A program made the position numbers and the translations under genes. DNA of 64,000 nt, from the NCBI RefSeq assembly GCF_018499875.1, contig NZ_JAHBAY010000012.1, positions 208,558 to 272,557 of the forward strand. The letters run 5' to 3'. This DNA comes from Kineosporia corallincola. GTDB taxonomy: Bacteria > Actinomycetota > Actinomycetes > Actinomycetales > Kineosporiaceae. The notes under the pieces were generated by a model. That model was not told where the DNA came from. It did not search any database and saw only the letters and a list, made by a program, of their open reading frames with translations. This document shows positions 16,987-25,943 of this stretch, piece after piece (the stretch's first letter is position 1; each line of letters begins with the position of its first letter).

Positions 16987-17714
16987 AGCAGGTGTCTCAG
17001 ATATGCCCCGGGGTCCCGCAGGTACCGCCGCCAGTGGTCCACGATCAGCAGGTCGTCCCAGGCCACCTCGTGCATACCGGTGGCACTGAACTCGATCACG
17101 CTCGCGCCCGGCGTGGAGGCCAGGACCGGTGAGTGGGTCGCGCAGACCACCTGCGCACCGGTCCGGCCGAGCCGGTGGAACAGCTCGACCAGACGCAACG
17201 ACGAGCTGAACGACAGCGCCGACTCCGGCTCGTCCAGCACGTAGAACCCGGGGCGGGAGAACATCGCGTCGAGCACGGTGAGGAAGCCCTCGCCGTGGCT
17301 CATCTCGTCGGTGTCACCGGCCCAGTAGCCGGGCACGCCGCTGAACCTCGACATCATGCCCATGGCCGTCTCGGCCCGCAGGAAGAACCCGCTGCGCACC
17401 CGGCGCGGGCCCGTCATCATCCGCTGACCGTTCACCGTGGTGGCCAGCTTCAGCACCGAGCCCAGCGCCGACTTCTCGCGTGTACCGGCGTATTTCATGC
17501 CGGCCCGGCCGCCGTAGGAGTCCAGCCCGAAGGCCTCGGCGAGCGCCTCGGCCACCGTGGACTTGCCCGAGCCGTTCTCCCCCACCAGAAACGTGATCGG
17601 CCTGGTGAACGTCAGCCCGTGCTCGGCCAGGTCGGTGACCGCCGGCACGGTGTAGGGCCAGCGTTCGGTATCGGCATTCTCGACGTACGCGCGACGCACC
17701 AGCACGCCGCCCAA
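16983..17714 (-). CDS. AAA-family ATP-binding protein (ABC/SMC-head type)
   Basis: A 243-residue single-head ATPase with Walker A GENGSGKST near residue 45, a signature-like MSHGEGFL, Walker B GFYVLDEPESALS and the switch ATHSPVLAS. This matches the stand-alone AAA_21-like family found widely in bacteria, whose function is unknown. The longest frame starts at TTG (17714); GTG at 17705 is an alternative. It is 5 bases downstream of the SRPBCC gene and probably co-transcribed with it. Confidence 0.85.
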   Translation of the reverse strand: MGGVLVRRAYVENADTERWPYTVPAVTDLAEHGLTFTRPITFLVGENGSGKSTVAEALAEAFGLDSYGGRAGMKYAGTREKSALGSVLKLATTVNGQRMMTGPRRVRSGFFLRAETAMGMMSRFSGVPGYWAGDTDEMSHGEGFLTVLDAMFSRPGFYVLDEPESALSFSSSLRLVELFHRLGRTGAQVVCATHSPVLASTPGASVIEFSATGMHEVAWDDLLIVDHWRRYLRDPGAYLRHLL

Positions 17715-17719
17715 GCTAT

Positions 17720-18151
17720 CTAGTCGTGCACCAGTTCGCTGGCCCTCTTCAGGCCCTCGGCCTCGGTCTCGATGTAGCGGCCGGTCAGTCCCCCGGTGAG
17801 CGACCCGAGCACCCCGGCCAGGGCGCCGCGGTGCTCGATCTCCAGCCGCACCTCACAGCCGCCGGGGCGGGGCGTGACCAGGTGCCGGGCCACGGTGGTC
17901 ACACCCGGCCAGGACGACTCCCAGGTGAACGAGGCGCCCGGCACCACCTCGGTGACCTCCCAGGTGACGGTGCCCAGGCGGGGCTGACTGATGACGGCGC
18001 TCATCCCGGGTGCCAGCGGCCGGGTGCCGCGCAGCACCACCCGGCTCATCGACGACGTCCATTCCGGCCAGGCCTCGACGTCGTCCAGGATGGCCCAGAC
18101 CTGCTCGGCCGGCGCCTTGATGTCGATCGTGGTGACCTGCGGAGCCGTCAT
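17720..18151 (-). CDS. SRPBCC (START/Bet v1-like) family protein
   Basis: A 143-residue polyketide-cyclase/dehydrase-type SRPBCC protein. It opens with IDIKAPAEQVWAILDDVEAW PEW, the classical start of this fold, and ends in a long amphipathic helix (YIETEAEGLKRASELV). Such proteins bind hydrophobic ligands in a helix-grip cavity. The ligand is unknown. It probably forms a two-gene unit with the downstream ATPase. Confidence 0.88.
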   Translation of the reverse strand: MTAPQVTTIDIKAPAEQVWAILDDVEAWPEWTSSMSRVVLRGTRPLAPGMSAVISQPRLGTVTWEVTEVVPGASFTWESSWPGVTTVARHLVTPRPGGCEVRLEIEHRGALAGVLGSLTGGLTGRYIETEAEGLKRASELVHD

Positions 18152-18216
18152 CGCCTACGCCGCCCTTCGTGTGCCCCCGGTAGCGGGGACGCCTGCGGCA
18201 CAGCGTAACCGCACGG

Positions 18217-18663
18217 CTACGCTCCGGGCGAGGGCTCCGCCGGGCCCCCGCGCCCGGCGTCACCCCATTGCGCTACCCGCAGGGTCACCGTGGCCCCGGC
18301 CTCGTCGTGCCAGAAGGTGATGCCGCCGCGCACCCCTTCCAGTTCGCCGGTTCCGCACCCGGGCACGATCGTGCCGAAGGTGGAACCCTCTGCGCCGTCC
18401 ATGATTCCGCCGTGCTGGTAGGTCAGCGAGCCGGTGCGGCCGTCGATCGTGCCCTCGAACCGTTCCGACCCGATGTACCCCTGGCCGGTCTCCGAGCCGG
18501 CGGTCAGCACCCGCGCGGTGCTGGTGCCGGACATCCTGCCGGTGAACGTCTTCTCCACCAGCACCTGGCTCATCGCCGGGCCGTCACCGGCCTCGCGGTA
18601 CACGTCGGCGTCCCAGCGGGTCACCTCGAACTGCGCCTCGATCTCGGTCTGTGTCTGCGCCAT
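18217..18663 (-). CDS. DUF3224 domain protein
   Basis: A 148-residue protein. FEVTRWDADVYREAGDGPAM, EKTFTGRMSGTS, GYIGSERFEGTIDGRTGSL and GTGELEGVRGGI match the DUF3224 beta-barrel family, which is allene-oxide-cyclase-like in fold. The function is unknown. No signal peptide is seen, so it is cytosolic. It is followed, 65 bases on, by the SRPBCC gene on the same strand. Confidence 0.88.
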   Translation of the reverse strand: MAQTQTEIEAQFEVTRWDADVYREAGDGPAMSQVLVEKTFTGRMSGTSTARVLTAGSETGQGYIGSERFEGTIDGRTGSLTYQHGGIMDGAEGSTFGTIVPGCGTGELEGVRGGITFWHDEAGATVTLRVAQWGDAGRGGPAEPSPGA

Positions 18664-18709
18664 GCGCCGACCGTAGGCGTCCTGGAGCGGCGGGCATTGA
18701 AGATTCGCG

Positions 18710-19927
18710 TCAGCGGTGCCGGTCGTGTCGCGGCACCAGCGGCACCGCCAGCAGGGGCGTGAGCGCGACCAGCGCGAAGGCCAGCGGGTAGCCGGCCACC
18801 GCGATCAGGCCGCCGACCCCCGGGCCGACGGCGGAGGCCGCCACGAACTGCCCGGTGTTCTGGATGCCGAGCGCCCGCCCCGACCAGGCCGGGCCGGCGG
18901 CCTCGGCCACCGAGGTGAAGGCCAGCCCGTTGTCGGCGACGCTGACGGCGGTGGCCACCACCAGCACCAGCCCCGACACCAGCCCCGACACCAGCCCCCC
19001 GGCCAGGCCGGCCCCGGCGGCCAGCGCCAGCATCACCACCACCCCGCTCACCGCGACCAGGCGCAGCACCCGCACCCGGCTGCCCACCCGGTCGCTCACC
19101 CAGCCCACCGCGATACGCCCGAAAGCGCCCACGAACTGGGCGATCGCGATCACCACGCCGGCCGCGGTGGCGTTCCAGCCCTCCCCGACGGTGAGCCAGA
19201 CCAGCCCGAACGTCGACAGCGTGAACTGCGGCACCACCAGCAGGATCGAGGTCAGGTGGATGCGTGCCAGAAAGCGGTCACCGCGATAAGGGCTGCCCTG
19301 CGCCGGTTCTCCAATTATGGACGACGAGACACCGGCCGGCCGCGGCGCGTTCGCGATGCCGACGGCGCAGGCCACCGACAGCACACCGGTCAGCACCCCG
19401 GCCAGGGCCAGGGGCGCCCAGGTGCCGTAGCGCTCGGCCAGCGGCGGCACGACCAGCGCGGCCAGTGCCACGCCCAGCGGCTGGGACATCTGCCGGATGC
19501 CCATGGCCAGACCCCGGCGCGAGCGCGGGAACCAGTTCACCACGATCTTGCCGGTGGTCGAGTTGGTACTGCCCGAGGCCGCGCCGCCGAGCACCAGCAG
19601 CAGTGCCAGCCACCAGAAGTCCCGCACCGGCGCGGCGGCCAGGGCGAGCACCGCGGTCAGGGCCAGGCCGCCGGAGATCACCTGGCGCTCGCTGCCCCGG
19701 TCGGCCAGGGCGCCCCACATCACCAGGGTCAGCACCAGCCCGAAGGTGGGCGCCGCGGCCAGCAGCCCGGCCCGGGCCAGCGGCACACCCTGCTCCCCGT
19801 GCAGCAGCGGGATCAGGTAGGCCGGGGTGCTGACCAGCAGCGTGCCCGCGGCCTGCGCGGCCAGCCCGAGACCGAGCATGCGCCAGGCGGCTGCGGGCAC
19901 GGTCTCGGCGGGGCCGGTCGGGGTCAT
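18710..19927 (-). CDS. MFS transporter (12 TM)
   Basis: A 405-residue major facilitator with about 12 membrane segments. The loop 2-3 motif MWGALADRGSERQV and the repeat-domain motif GRIAVGWVSDRVGSR are present. The segment WFPRSRRGLAMGIRQMSQPL is typical of CynX/NNP-like or oxalate/formate-type MFS members. The ATG at 19927 has AGGAG 7 bases upstream; a longer frame from 20011 would cross the operator. It is divergent from a GntR regulator that probably controls it. Confidence 0.88.
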   Translation of the reverse strand: MTPTGPAETVPAAAWRMLGLGLAAQAAGTLLVSTPAYLIPLLHGEQGVPLARAGLLAAAPTFGLVLTLVMWGALADRGSERQVISGGLALTAVLALAAAPVRDFWWLALLLVLGGAASGSTNSTTGKIVVNWFPRSRRGLAMGIRQMSQPLGVALAALVVPPLAERYGTWAPLALAGVLTGVLSVACAVGIANAPRPAGVSSSIIGEPAQGSPYRGDRFLARIHLTSILLVVPQFTLSTFGLVWLTVGEGWNATAAGVVIAIAQFVGAFGRIAVGWVSDRVGSRVRVLRLVAVSGVVVMLALAAGAGLAGGLVSGLVSGLVLVVATAVSVADNGLAFTSVAEAAGPAWSGRALGIQNTGQFVAASAVGPGVGGLIAVAGYPLAFALVALTPLLAVPLVPRHDRHR

Positions 19928-19965
19928 CACAAGCTCCTTCTGCGGTACCGTTGAGGTGTACCCAA

Positions 19966-19977
19966 TTGGTATACCAA
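19966..19977. promoter_or_regulatory. GntR-type operator
   Basis: TTGGTATACCAA is a perfect 12-bp palindrome in the 61-base gap between the MFS gene and the GntR gene. The core GTATAC is typical of FCD-GntR sites, and a related half (GTGTACC) lies just to the left. Confidence 0.65.
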
Positions 19978-19988
19978 AGGAATCCGCG

Positions 19989-20690
19989 ATGACAACCGGC
20001 GCCGACGCCACCGCCTACGCCCACCTCCGGTCGGCGATCCTCACGCTGGAGCTGCTGCCCGGCGAGAAGCTGAGCGAACGCGGGCTGGAGACCGTGCTGG
20101 GGGCCTCCCGCACGCCGATCCGCGCGGCCCTGATGCGGCTGGCCAACGAGGGTCTCACCCAGCGCGCCGGGCGGGGCTGGCAGGTCACGCCGATCGACCT
20201 GGCCGAGGTGCGGGCCGTGATGGAGTACCGGGAGGCCCTGGAGACGGCGGCGGTCCGGCTCGCCGCCGACCGGGCCGAGCCGGCCGAGCTGGCCGCGCTG
20301 CGCGACCTGGCCCAGGCCCACCGGGACCGGGACGACGAGGAGACCGGCCTGCGCGACGGCAGCGACTTCCACGTGGCCCTGGCCCGGCTGTCGCGCAACC
20401 CGTTCCTGGCCGAGGGCATGAGCGGCGCCCTCACCCGGCTCGGCCGCACCCGCTGGCTGGAGGTGCGCACGCCGCGGTCCCGGGCCCAGGCGCGCGACGA
20501 GCACCTGGCCGTGGTCGACGCGCTCGTGGCCCAGAACGCCGACCTGGCGGCCGAACTCGTGGTGTCGCACTGCCACGGCACCCGCGACCGCCTGCTCGCC
20601 CGCCTCGGCGACGAGCGCCGCCGGCTGCGCGGCCGGGGCCTGGCGATCATCGAGTCCTCCACCGCCCCGCCCCCGCTGCGGGCCGTCTGA
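19989..20690 (+). CDS. GntR-family (FCD subgroup) transcriptional regulator
   Basis: A 233-residue regulator. The winged helix shows LLPGEKLSERGLETVLGASR, TPIRAALMRLANEGL and the wing GRGWQV. The FCD domain contains DFHVALARLSRN and DEHLAVVDAL, with Asp/His metal-ligand positions. The ATG is at 19989, 11 bases after the palindromic operator shared with the MFS gene, so it probably autoregulates and controls the transporter. Its TGA is directly followed by the convergent TCA of the next MFS gene. Confidence 0.9.
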   Translation: MTTGADATAYAHLRSAILTLELLPGEKLSERGLETVLGASRTPIRAALMRLANEGLTQRAGRGWQVTPIDLAEVRAVMEYREALETAAVRLAADRAEPAELAALRDLAQAHRDRDDEETGLRDGSDFHVALARLSRNPFLAEGMSGALTRLGRTRWLEVRTPRSRAQARDEHLAVVDALVAQNADLAAELVVSHCHGTRDRLLARLGDERRRLRGRGLAIIESSTAPPPLRAV

Positions 20691-22106
20691 TCACGCGGGC
20701 CGCGCGGCCTCCTGCCGGTCGCGTGGGACGAACACCAGCGCGACCACCGCGGCCGCCAGGGCGAACAGCCCGGTCACCTGGAAGGCCCGGTCGTAGCCGT
20801 GGATCAGCGCGGCCAGCGGGTCCGGGCCGCCGAAGCCGCGGGTCGACGACAGCGCCACCCCGGCCAGCACCGCCAGGGCCAGGCTGCCGCCGCACTGCCG
20901 GGTGGCGTTCATCAGGCCGCTGACCAGCCCCGCCTCGTGGTGCAGCGCGCCGGTGGTGCCGAGCGAGGTGTTGGCCACCATCGCGGCCCCGACCCCGACC
21001 GAGGCGACGACCGAGGGCAGCAGGAAGGTGCCGAGGAAGGTGGAGTCCACCCCGATCCGGCCGAACACGAACATGCCCACGGCGCTGAGGAACATGCCCG
21101 CCGACAGCACCGGGCGCAGGCCGAACCGCGCCGAGAGCCGCCCGGACACCATCGCCCCGAGCACCGTGCCCACACAGAACGGCAGGAACGCGGCGCCCGC
21201 CTCGACCGGCGAGTAGCCGAGCACGTCCTGGAGGGCGAGCGAGGCGAAGTAGAAGCCGGAAACAGCTGTGGCGCCGAGGAAAACCGACACCAGGCCGGCC
21301 ACCCACACCGGTCGCGAGCGGAACACGCCGAGCCGCACCAGGGGTTCGGCCGCCCGTCGTTCACACCCTACGAACAGCGCCGCCGTCACCGCCGCGACGG
21401 CGAACGAGCCCAGCGCCCAGGGTGCGCCCCAGCCGTAGTCCCCGGCCCGGATCGCGCCGTTCACCAGGGCGGTCAGCGACACGGTGGCGAGCAGGGCGCC
21501 GGGCACGTCGAGGCGGCCGGGCCGGGCGGTGCGGGTGTCGTGCACCGATGGCCAGGCCAGTGCGAGGGTGAGCAGCACGATCGGGGCGTTCACCCACATC
21601 ACCCAGCGCCAGGACAACCATTCGGTGAGCACGCCGCCGAGCAGCACGCCCAGGGCGCTGCCGGAGGCCGCGACCATGGCCCAGATCCCGACGGCCCGTG
21701 AGCGCTCCCTGCCCTCCGGGAAGGTGACCATGATGATGGTCAGGCTGAGCGGGGCGAGCACGGCACCGGCCAGGCCCTGGGCGGCGCGGGCGGCGATCAG
21801 CTGGCCCGGGCTCTGCGCCAGGCCCGCCAGCACCGACACCACGCCGAACCCGGCCAGGCCGAGGAAGAGCGCACGGCGGTGCCCGGCCAGGTCGCCGAAC
21901 CGGCCACCGAGCAGCAGCAGGCCGCCGAACAGCAGGGTGTAGGCGTTCACCACCCAGGACAGTGAACCGGCGCTGAAATCCAGGTCTTTCGCGATGGATG
22001 GCAGCGCCACGTTCACCACGCTGACGTCGAGCACCACCATCACCTGACAGAGGCAGACGGCGGCCAGCAGCAGGCCGGTGTGCCGGGTGGTTCGTTGTTC
22101 GGTCAT
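20691..22106 (-). CDS. MFS drug exporter, DHA2 family (14 TM)
   Basis: A 471-residue EmrB/QacA-type proton antiporter. The hallmark N-terminus VMVVLDVSVVNVALPSIAKD (motif D1), the loop motif GGRFGDLAGHRRAL (motif A) and motif C (GSALGVLLGGVLTEWLSWRW) are all visible, with 14 predicted membrane helices. The likely role is multidrug or secondary metabolite export. It is divergent from a TetR gene, with a large operator between them. Confidence 0.92.
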   Translation of the reverse strand: MTEQRTTRHTGLLLAAVCLCQVMVVLDVSVVNVALPSIAKDLDFSAGSLSWVVNAYTLLFGGLLLLGGRFGDLAGHRRALFLGLAGFGVVSVLAGLAQSPGQLIAARAAQGLAGAVLAPLSLTIIMVTFPEGRERSRAVGIWAMVAASGSALGVLLGGVLTEWLSWRWVMWVNAPIVLLTLALAWPSVHDTRTARPGRLDVPGALLATVSLTALVNGAIRAGDYGWGAPWALGSFAVAAVTAALFVGCERRAAEPLVRLGVFRSRPVWVAGLVSVFLGATAVSGFYFASLALQDVLGYSPVEAGAAFLPFCVGTVLGAMVSGRLSARFGLRPVLSAGMFLSAVGMFVFGRIGVDSTFLGTFLLPSVVASVGVGAAMVANTSLGTTGALHHEAGLVSGLMNATRQCGGSLALAVLAGVALSSTRGFGGPDPLAALIHGYDRAFQVTGLFALAAAVVALVFVPRDRQEAARPA

Positions 22107-22119
22107 GTCGGATCCTTTG

Positions 22120-22158
22120 TGCGTACAACGTTCGCATCTAACGCGAACACTGTACGCA
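22120..22158. promoter_or_regulatory. Large TetR operator
   Basis: Two 16-bp arms (22120-22135 and 22143-22158) form an inverted repeat with 2 mismatches around a 7-base spacer. The outer half TGCGTACA/TGTACGCA and inner half TTCGC/GCGAA could bind two TetR dimers. It sits 13 bases upstream of the MFS exporter start. Confidence 0.65.
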
Positions 22159-22172
22159 TAAGGCTAGCCTTA
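22159..22172. promoter_or_regulatory. 14-bp perfect palindrome, possible partial iron box
   Basis: TAAGGCTAGCCTTA is a perfect palindrome abutting the TetR operator, 26 bases ahead of the TetR start. The AGGCTA core resembles IdeR/DtxR boxes but is shorter than the 19-bp consensus. Confidence 0.4.
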
Positions 22173-22198
22173 CTTCCAGGGGGTGCGAGGATGCGGCC

Positions 22199-22831
22199 AT
22201 GAGTCCCGCACCGCACACCCGCCCCCGGCCCGGCCTGTCCCCAGCCGTGATCGTCGGCGCCGGGCGCACTCTGGTCGAACGCGAGGGCCTGGAGGCACTG
22301 ACCATGCGGGCCGTCGCGGCCGAGCTGAACACGGCCGCCACCTCGCTGTACCGGCACGTCGCCGACCGCGACGCACTGCTGCTGGCCATGCTGGAGCAGA
22401 TCGCCGCCGGGCTGCCGGTCGACGTGCCCGGCCGCACCCCGCGCCGCCGTCTGCTCAACCGGCTCACCGGCGCGCACGATTACATGGCCGGGCACAGCTG
22501 GGTGATGCAGATCCTCGTCCGGGGAGAACTGGTGGCCGAGAACGCCTTCCGGTTCAGTGACGCCTGCCTGCACGACTTCACCGAGGCCGGCCTGTCGCCC
22601 CGCCGGGCCCTCACCGCCTTCGGCGCGTGCTGGCACCTGACCGTGGGCGAGCTGCTCGAACGGCACCCGCACCTGCCACCCCGGCAGCCCACCCAGCGCA
22701 CCCGGTCGATCAGCCGCATCGACCCGGAACAGCTCCCGGCCCTGGCCCGGGTGCGGGCCCTCGACCTGCCTGCCGACCGCGACGACTACCGGCAGCAGAT
22801 CGAGGCACTGGTCGGGGCGTTCGTCCCGTGA
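22199..22831 (+). CDS. TetR-family transcriptional regulator
   Basis: A 210-residue regulator with the helix-turn-helix ALTMRAVAAELNTAATSLYR, HVADRDALLLAML, and a C-terminal ligand-binding domain of the TetR_C type. It is divergent from the DHA2 exporter and almost certainly represses it and itself through the large inverted repeat between them. The inducer is unknown; a substrate of the pump would be usual. Confidence 0.9.
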   Translation: MSPAPHTRPRPGLSPAVIVGAGRTLVEREGLEALTMRAVAAELNTAATSLYRHVADRDALLLAMLEQIAAGLPVDVPGRTPRRRLLNRLTGAHDYMAGHSWVMQILVRGELVAENAFRFSDACLHDFTEAGLSPRRALTAFGACWHLTVGELLERHPHLPPRQPTQRTRSISRIDPEQLPALARVRALDLPADRDDYRQQIEALVGAFVP

Positions 22832-22853
22832 ACTTTCACGAGCTTTGAAAGTT
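22831..22853 (+). terminator. Hairpin after the TetR gene
   Basis: AACTTTCA and TGAAAGTT pair over 8 bp with a 7-base loop, starting at the last base of the TetR stop and followed by TTTTGG. It may be a weak terminator separating the TetR gene from the iron operon. Confidence 0.4.
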
Positions 22854-22857
22854 TTGG

Positions 22858-22876
22858 TTAGGTAAGGCTAAGCTCG
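22858..22876 (+). promoter_or_regulatory. IdeR/DtxR-type iron box
   Basis: TTAGGTAAGGCTAAGCTCG matches 15 of 19 positions of the DtxR/IdeR consensus (TTAGGTTAGGCTAACCTAA). It lies 43 bases upstream of the siderophore-binding lipoprotein gene, so iron-loaded IdeR/DmdR should repress the uptake operon. Confidence 0.75.
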
Positions 22877-22918
22877 CAGGTCGCGGGGTGCTCACCCCGG
22901 CCTTCGAGAGGACACCAC

Positions 22919-23950
22919 GTGAGAACACGTCACCGGACCGGTGCCGCGGCACTGCTCGCCGCGACCGCCCTGCTTCTGGCCGCCTGCGGTTCCGGCAGCG
23001 CCGGCGAGGACGACGCCGGGGGCGCGGCCTCCGGCGCCGGGTTCGAGGCGGTCACCATCGAGCACGCGCTCGGCGAGGCGACGATCACCGAGAAGCCCGA
23101 GCGCATCGTCACTCTCGGCCAGGGCTCCACCGAGACCGCGATCGCGCTCGGCACCGTGCCGGTGGGCATCGAGGAGTACCCCTGGGGCAGCGACGACACC
23201 GGCTACCTGCCGTGGGTCTACGAGGCGGTGAAGGAGAAGGGGGCACAGCTGCCGACCCAGTTCACCGGCAACGAGGAGCTGGACGTCGAGGCGATCGTCG
23301 AGCTGGAGCCCGACCTGATCCTGGCGCCCTGGTCGGGCGTCACCCAGGAGCAGTACGACGTGCTGAAGGACATCGCGCCGACCGTCGCCTACCCGGAACT
23401 GCCCTGGACGATCACCTGGGACGAGCAGATCCGGACGATCGGCCGGGCGATGGGCCAGACCGACGACGCCGAGCAGCTGATCACCGGCATCGAGAAGCAA
23501 CTGTCCGAGTCGGCTCGTGACGAGTACGAGGACATCACCTTCTCGTACGTCTACAACACCGGCCCGGGCACGCTCGGCGTGTTCTACCCCGGCGAGCAGC
23601 GGGTGGCCATGGTCAGCGCGCTCGGCCTGACCGTCGACCCGGTCGTCGACACCCTGGGCGAGTGGGAGGTCGAGGGCACCGACTCGGCCGCGATCGGCCT
23701 GGAGAACGCCGACAAGCTCAAGGACTCCGACCTGATCTTCACGTTCTACTCGGACGAGGCGAACCGCGAGGAGATCGAGGCGCAGAAGCTGTACCAGCAG
23801 ATCCCGGCGATCGCCCGGGGCTCGGTGGTGGCGCCGACCGAACAGCCGTTCGTCACCGCGTCGTCCATCATCAACCCGCTCACCGTTCCCTGGACGCTGG
23901 AGCGTTTCACCCCGCTGATCGACGAGGCCGTCGCGAAACTCGACCGGTGA
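22919..23950 (+). CDS. Iron-siderophore ABC transporter substrate-binding lipoprotein
   Basis: A 343-residue lipoprotein of the FepB/FecB/FhuD (cluster 8) type. The signal peptide (TRHRTGAAALLAATALLL) ends in the lipobox LLAAC with Cys23. The mature part contains the usual PERIVTLGQGSTETAIALG start and WSGVTQEQYDVLKDIAPTV segment. It should capture a ferric siderophore at the outer face of the membrane. It heads a four-gene operon with two permeases and an ATPase and is controlled by the iron box upstream. GTG start. Confidence 0.93.
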   Translation: MRTRHRTGAAALLAATALLLAACGSGSAGEDDAGGAASGAGFEAVTIEHALGEATITEKPERIVTLGQGSTETAIALGTVPVGIEEYPWGSDDTGYLPWVYEAVKEKGAQLPTQFTGNEELDVEAIVELEPDLILAPWSGVTQEQYDVLKDIAPTVAYPELPWTITWDEQIRTIGRAMGQTDDAEQLITGIEKQLSESARDEYEDITFSYVYNTGPGTLGVFYPGEQRVAMVSALGLTVDPVVDTLGEWEVEGTDSAAIGLENADKLKDSDLIFTFYSDEANREEIEAQKLYQQIPAIARGSVVAPTEQPFVTASSIINPLTVPWTLERFTPLIDEAVAKLDR

Positions 23951-24927
23951 GAGCACCCGCGGCGCTCGCCGGGGCGCTGGCCGGGCTCGCCGTCGTGACG
24001 GCGGCGAGCCTGCTCTTCGGCGGCCGGGTCACCCCGGCCGCCGACCTGCTCGCCGTGCTCACCGGCGCCCCCGACCCCTACCTGGAAGCCGTTCTGGAGT
24101 CCCGGTTCTCGCGCACCGTGCTGGGCGTGCTGGTGGGCTCCGCCCTGGCCGTCGCCGGGGTACTGATCCAGGCCGTCACCCGCAACCCGCTCGGCGACCC
24201 GGGGCTGCTCGGGGTCACCGTGGGGGCGTCCGCCGCCGTGGTCACGGCGGCGGCGGTGACCGGCTCCGGGTTCGGCGCCGGCTCGGTCTGGATCGCCCTG
24301 CCCGGTGCCCTGCTGACCGTGCTGCTCGTGCACGTCGTGGGCGGCCGGTCGCGGGAGAACGGCACGGTCGGGCTGCTTCTGGCCGGAGCCGTGGTGTCGG
24401 CCGTGCTGAGTGCCTACGTGCAGGCGATGACGCTGACCCGCCCCGGCGTCTTCGACTCGTTCCGGTTCTGGGTGATCGGCGCGCTCGGCGGACGCGACCT
24501 GTCCGTCGCGGCGGCGATCGCCCCGGCGCTGGTGATCGGGCTCGGGCTGGCGCTGGTTCTGTCGCCGTCCCTGAACAATCTGGCGCTGGGCGACGACGTG
24601 GCCACCGGCCTCGGCACCCCGGTCGCGCTGGTGCGGGCCACCGGGATCCTGGCGGCGGCCCTGCTCGGCGCCGCGGCCACGGCCACCGCCGGGCCGATCT
24701 CGTTCGTCGGCCTGGCCGTTCCGCACCTGGCCCGCGCGCTGGCCGGCCCCGACCACCGGTGGCAGGTGCCGCTGGCCGCGCTGCTGGGCGGGATCCTCCT
24801 GGTCGCCGCCGACGTGCTGGGCCGGGTGGTGGCCCGGCCCGGTGAGGTGATGGTCGGCATCGTCACCGCGCTGCTCGGCGCGCCCTTCCTGCTGCTCGCC
24901 GTCCGGCGGGGGTGGGCCACCCGGTGA
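23947..24927 (+). CDS. Iron-siderophore ABC transporter permease (FecCD family)
   Basis: A 326-residue FecCD/BtuC-type permease with about 9-10 membrane helices. Family signatures are TRNPLGDPGLLGVTVGAS and the cytoplasmic ATPase-coupling segment GPISFVGLAVPHLARALAGP. The GTG start at 23947 overlaps the SBP stop (GTGA). It pairs with the next permease as a heterodimer. Confidence 0.93.
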   Translation: MRAPAALAGALAGLAVVTAASLLFGGRVTPAADLLAVLTGAPDPYLEAVLESRFSRTVLGVLVGSALAVAGVLIQAVTRNPLGDPGLLGVTVGASAAVVTAAAVTGSGFGAGSVWIALPGALLTVLLVHVVGGRSRENGTVGLLLAGAVVSAVLSAYVQAMTLTRPGVFDSFRFWVIGALGGRDLSVAAAIAPALVIGLGLALVLSPSLNNLALGDDVATGLGTPVALVRATGILAAALLGAAATATAGPISFVGLAVPHLARALAGPDHRWQVPLAALLGGILLVAADVLGRVVARPGEVMVGIVTALLGAPFLLLAVRRGWATR

Positions 24928-25943
24928 TCGTGCGCCTGAAGCACACCGTGGCCCTCCCGCTGCACCGGGGTTCCGTGCTCTACTGCTGGGTGACGGCTCT
25001 CGCGGTGCTGGCCGCGGGCGTCGCCACGCTCTGCCTGGGACGCCTCGGCATCCCCCTCGCCGACCTGCCCTCCGCGCTGCTCGGGGGCGCGGAGGGCAAG
25101 ACGGCGTTCGTGCTGGAACGGCTGCGCGGCCCGCGGCTGGCCACCGCCGTGCTGACCGGCGCCCTGCTCGGCCTCTCCGGCGCGCTGTTCCAGGGTGTCA
25201 CCCGCAACCCCCTGGGCAGCCCGGACGTCATCGGCCTGGGTGCCGGGGCCGGGGCCGGGGTGGCCGTCACCTCGCTGCACGCCACCGGCGTGCCCACACC
25301 GGTGGGCGCCGTGCTCGGCGCCGCCGTTGCCGCGCTCCTCGTACACCTGTGCACCGGAACCGGTTTCCGTTCCCCCACCCGCACGATCGTCGCCGGCATC
25401 GGGGTGTCCGCGGCGGCCTACGCCCTCACCCAGTACGTGGTGAGCGTGCGACTGCGCGACGCCGCGGCGCAGCTGGCCGCCTACCTGGCCGGCTCGCTGA
25501 ACGCCGCGAGCGCCCGGGACGTGGCCGTGGCCGGGGTGGCCCTGGCGGTCACACTGCCGCTCGCCATGACCCTGCCGGTGAGCATGCGGCTGCTGGAGAT
25601 GGGCGACGAGACCGCGGCCGGCCTGGGCGTCGACCCGGACCGGGTGCGCACGGCCGCGATCGTGCTGTCGGTCGTCGCCGCCGGAGCCGCCGTCGCGGCC
25701 GCCGGGCCGATCGCGTTCGTCGCCCTGACCGCGCCCCAGATCGCCCGCCGCACCATCGGTTCCGCCCAGGCCGGGGTGCTGCCGGCCGCGTTCACCGGGG
25801 CCCTGATCATGGTGCTCGCCGACCTCGCCGCGCAGCAGGTGCCGGCGTTCGACGGCCTGCCCGTCGGCGTGCTCACCCTCGGGGTGGGCGGCTGCTACCT
25901 CGGTCATCTGCTGCTGGACCAGCACCGGAAAGGACGGCTGTGA
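24924..25943 (+). CDS. Iron-siderophore ABC transporter permease (FecCD family), second subunit
   Basis: A 339-residue FecCD permease homologous to the preceding gene. TRNPLGSPDVIGLGAGAG and GPIAFVALTAPQIARRTIGS are the diagnostic loops. It starts with a GTGA overlap at 24924; a GTG at 24912 is an alternative that adds four residues. It would form the FepD/FepG-like heterodimeric channel with its neighbour. Confidence 0.92.
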   Translation: MIVRLKHTVALPLHRGSVLYCWVTALAVLAAGVATLCLGRLGIPLADLPSALLGGAEGKTAFVLERLRGPRLATAVLTGALLGLSGALFQGVTRNPLGSPDVIGLGAGAGAGVAVTSLHATGVPTPVGAVLGAAVAALLVHLCTGTGFRSPTRTIVAGIGVSAAAYALTQYVVSVRLRDAAAQLAAYLAGSLNAASARDVAVAGVALAVTLPLAMTLPVSMRLLEMGDETAAGLGVDPDRVRTAAIVLSVVAAGAAVAAAGPIAFVALTAPQIARRTIGSAQAGVLPAAFTGALIMVLADLAAQQVPAFDGLPVGVLTLGVGGCYLGHLLLDQHRKGRL

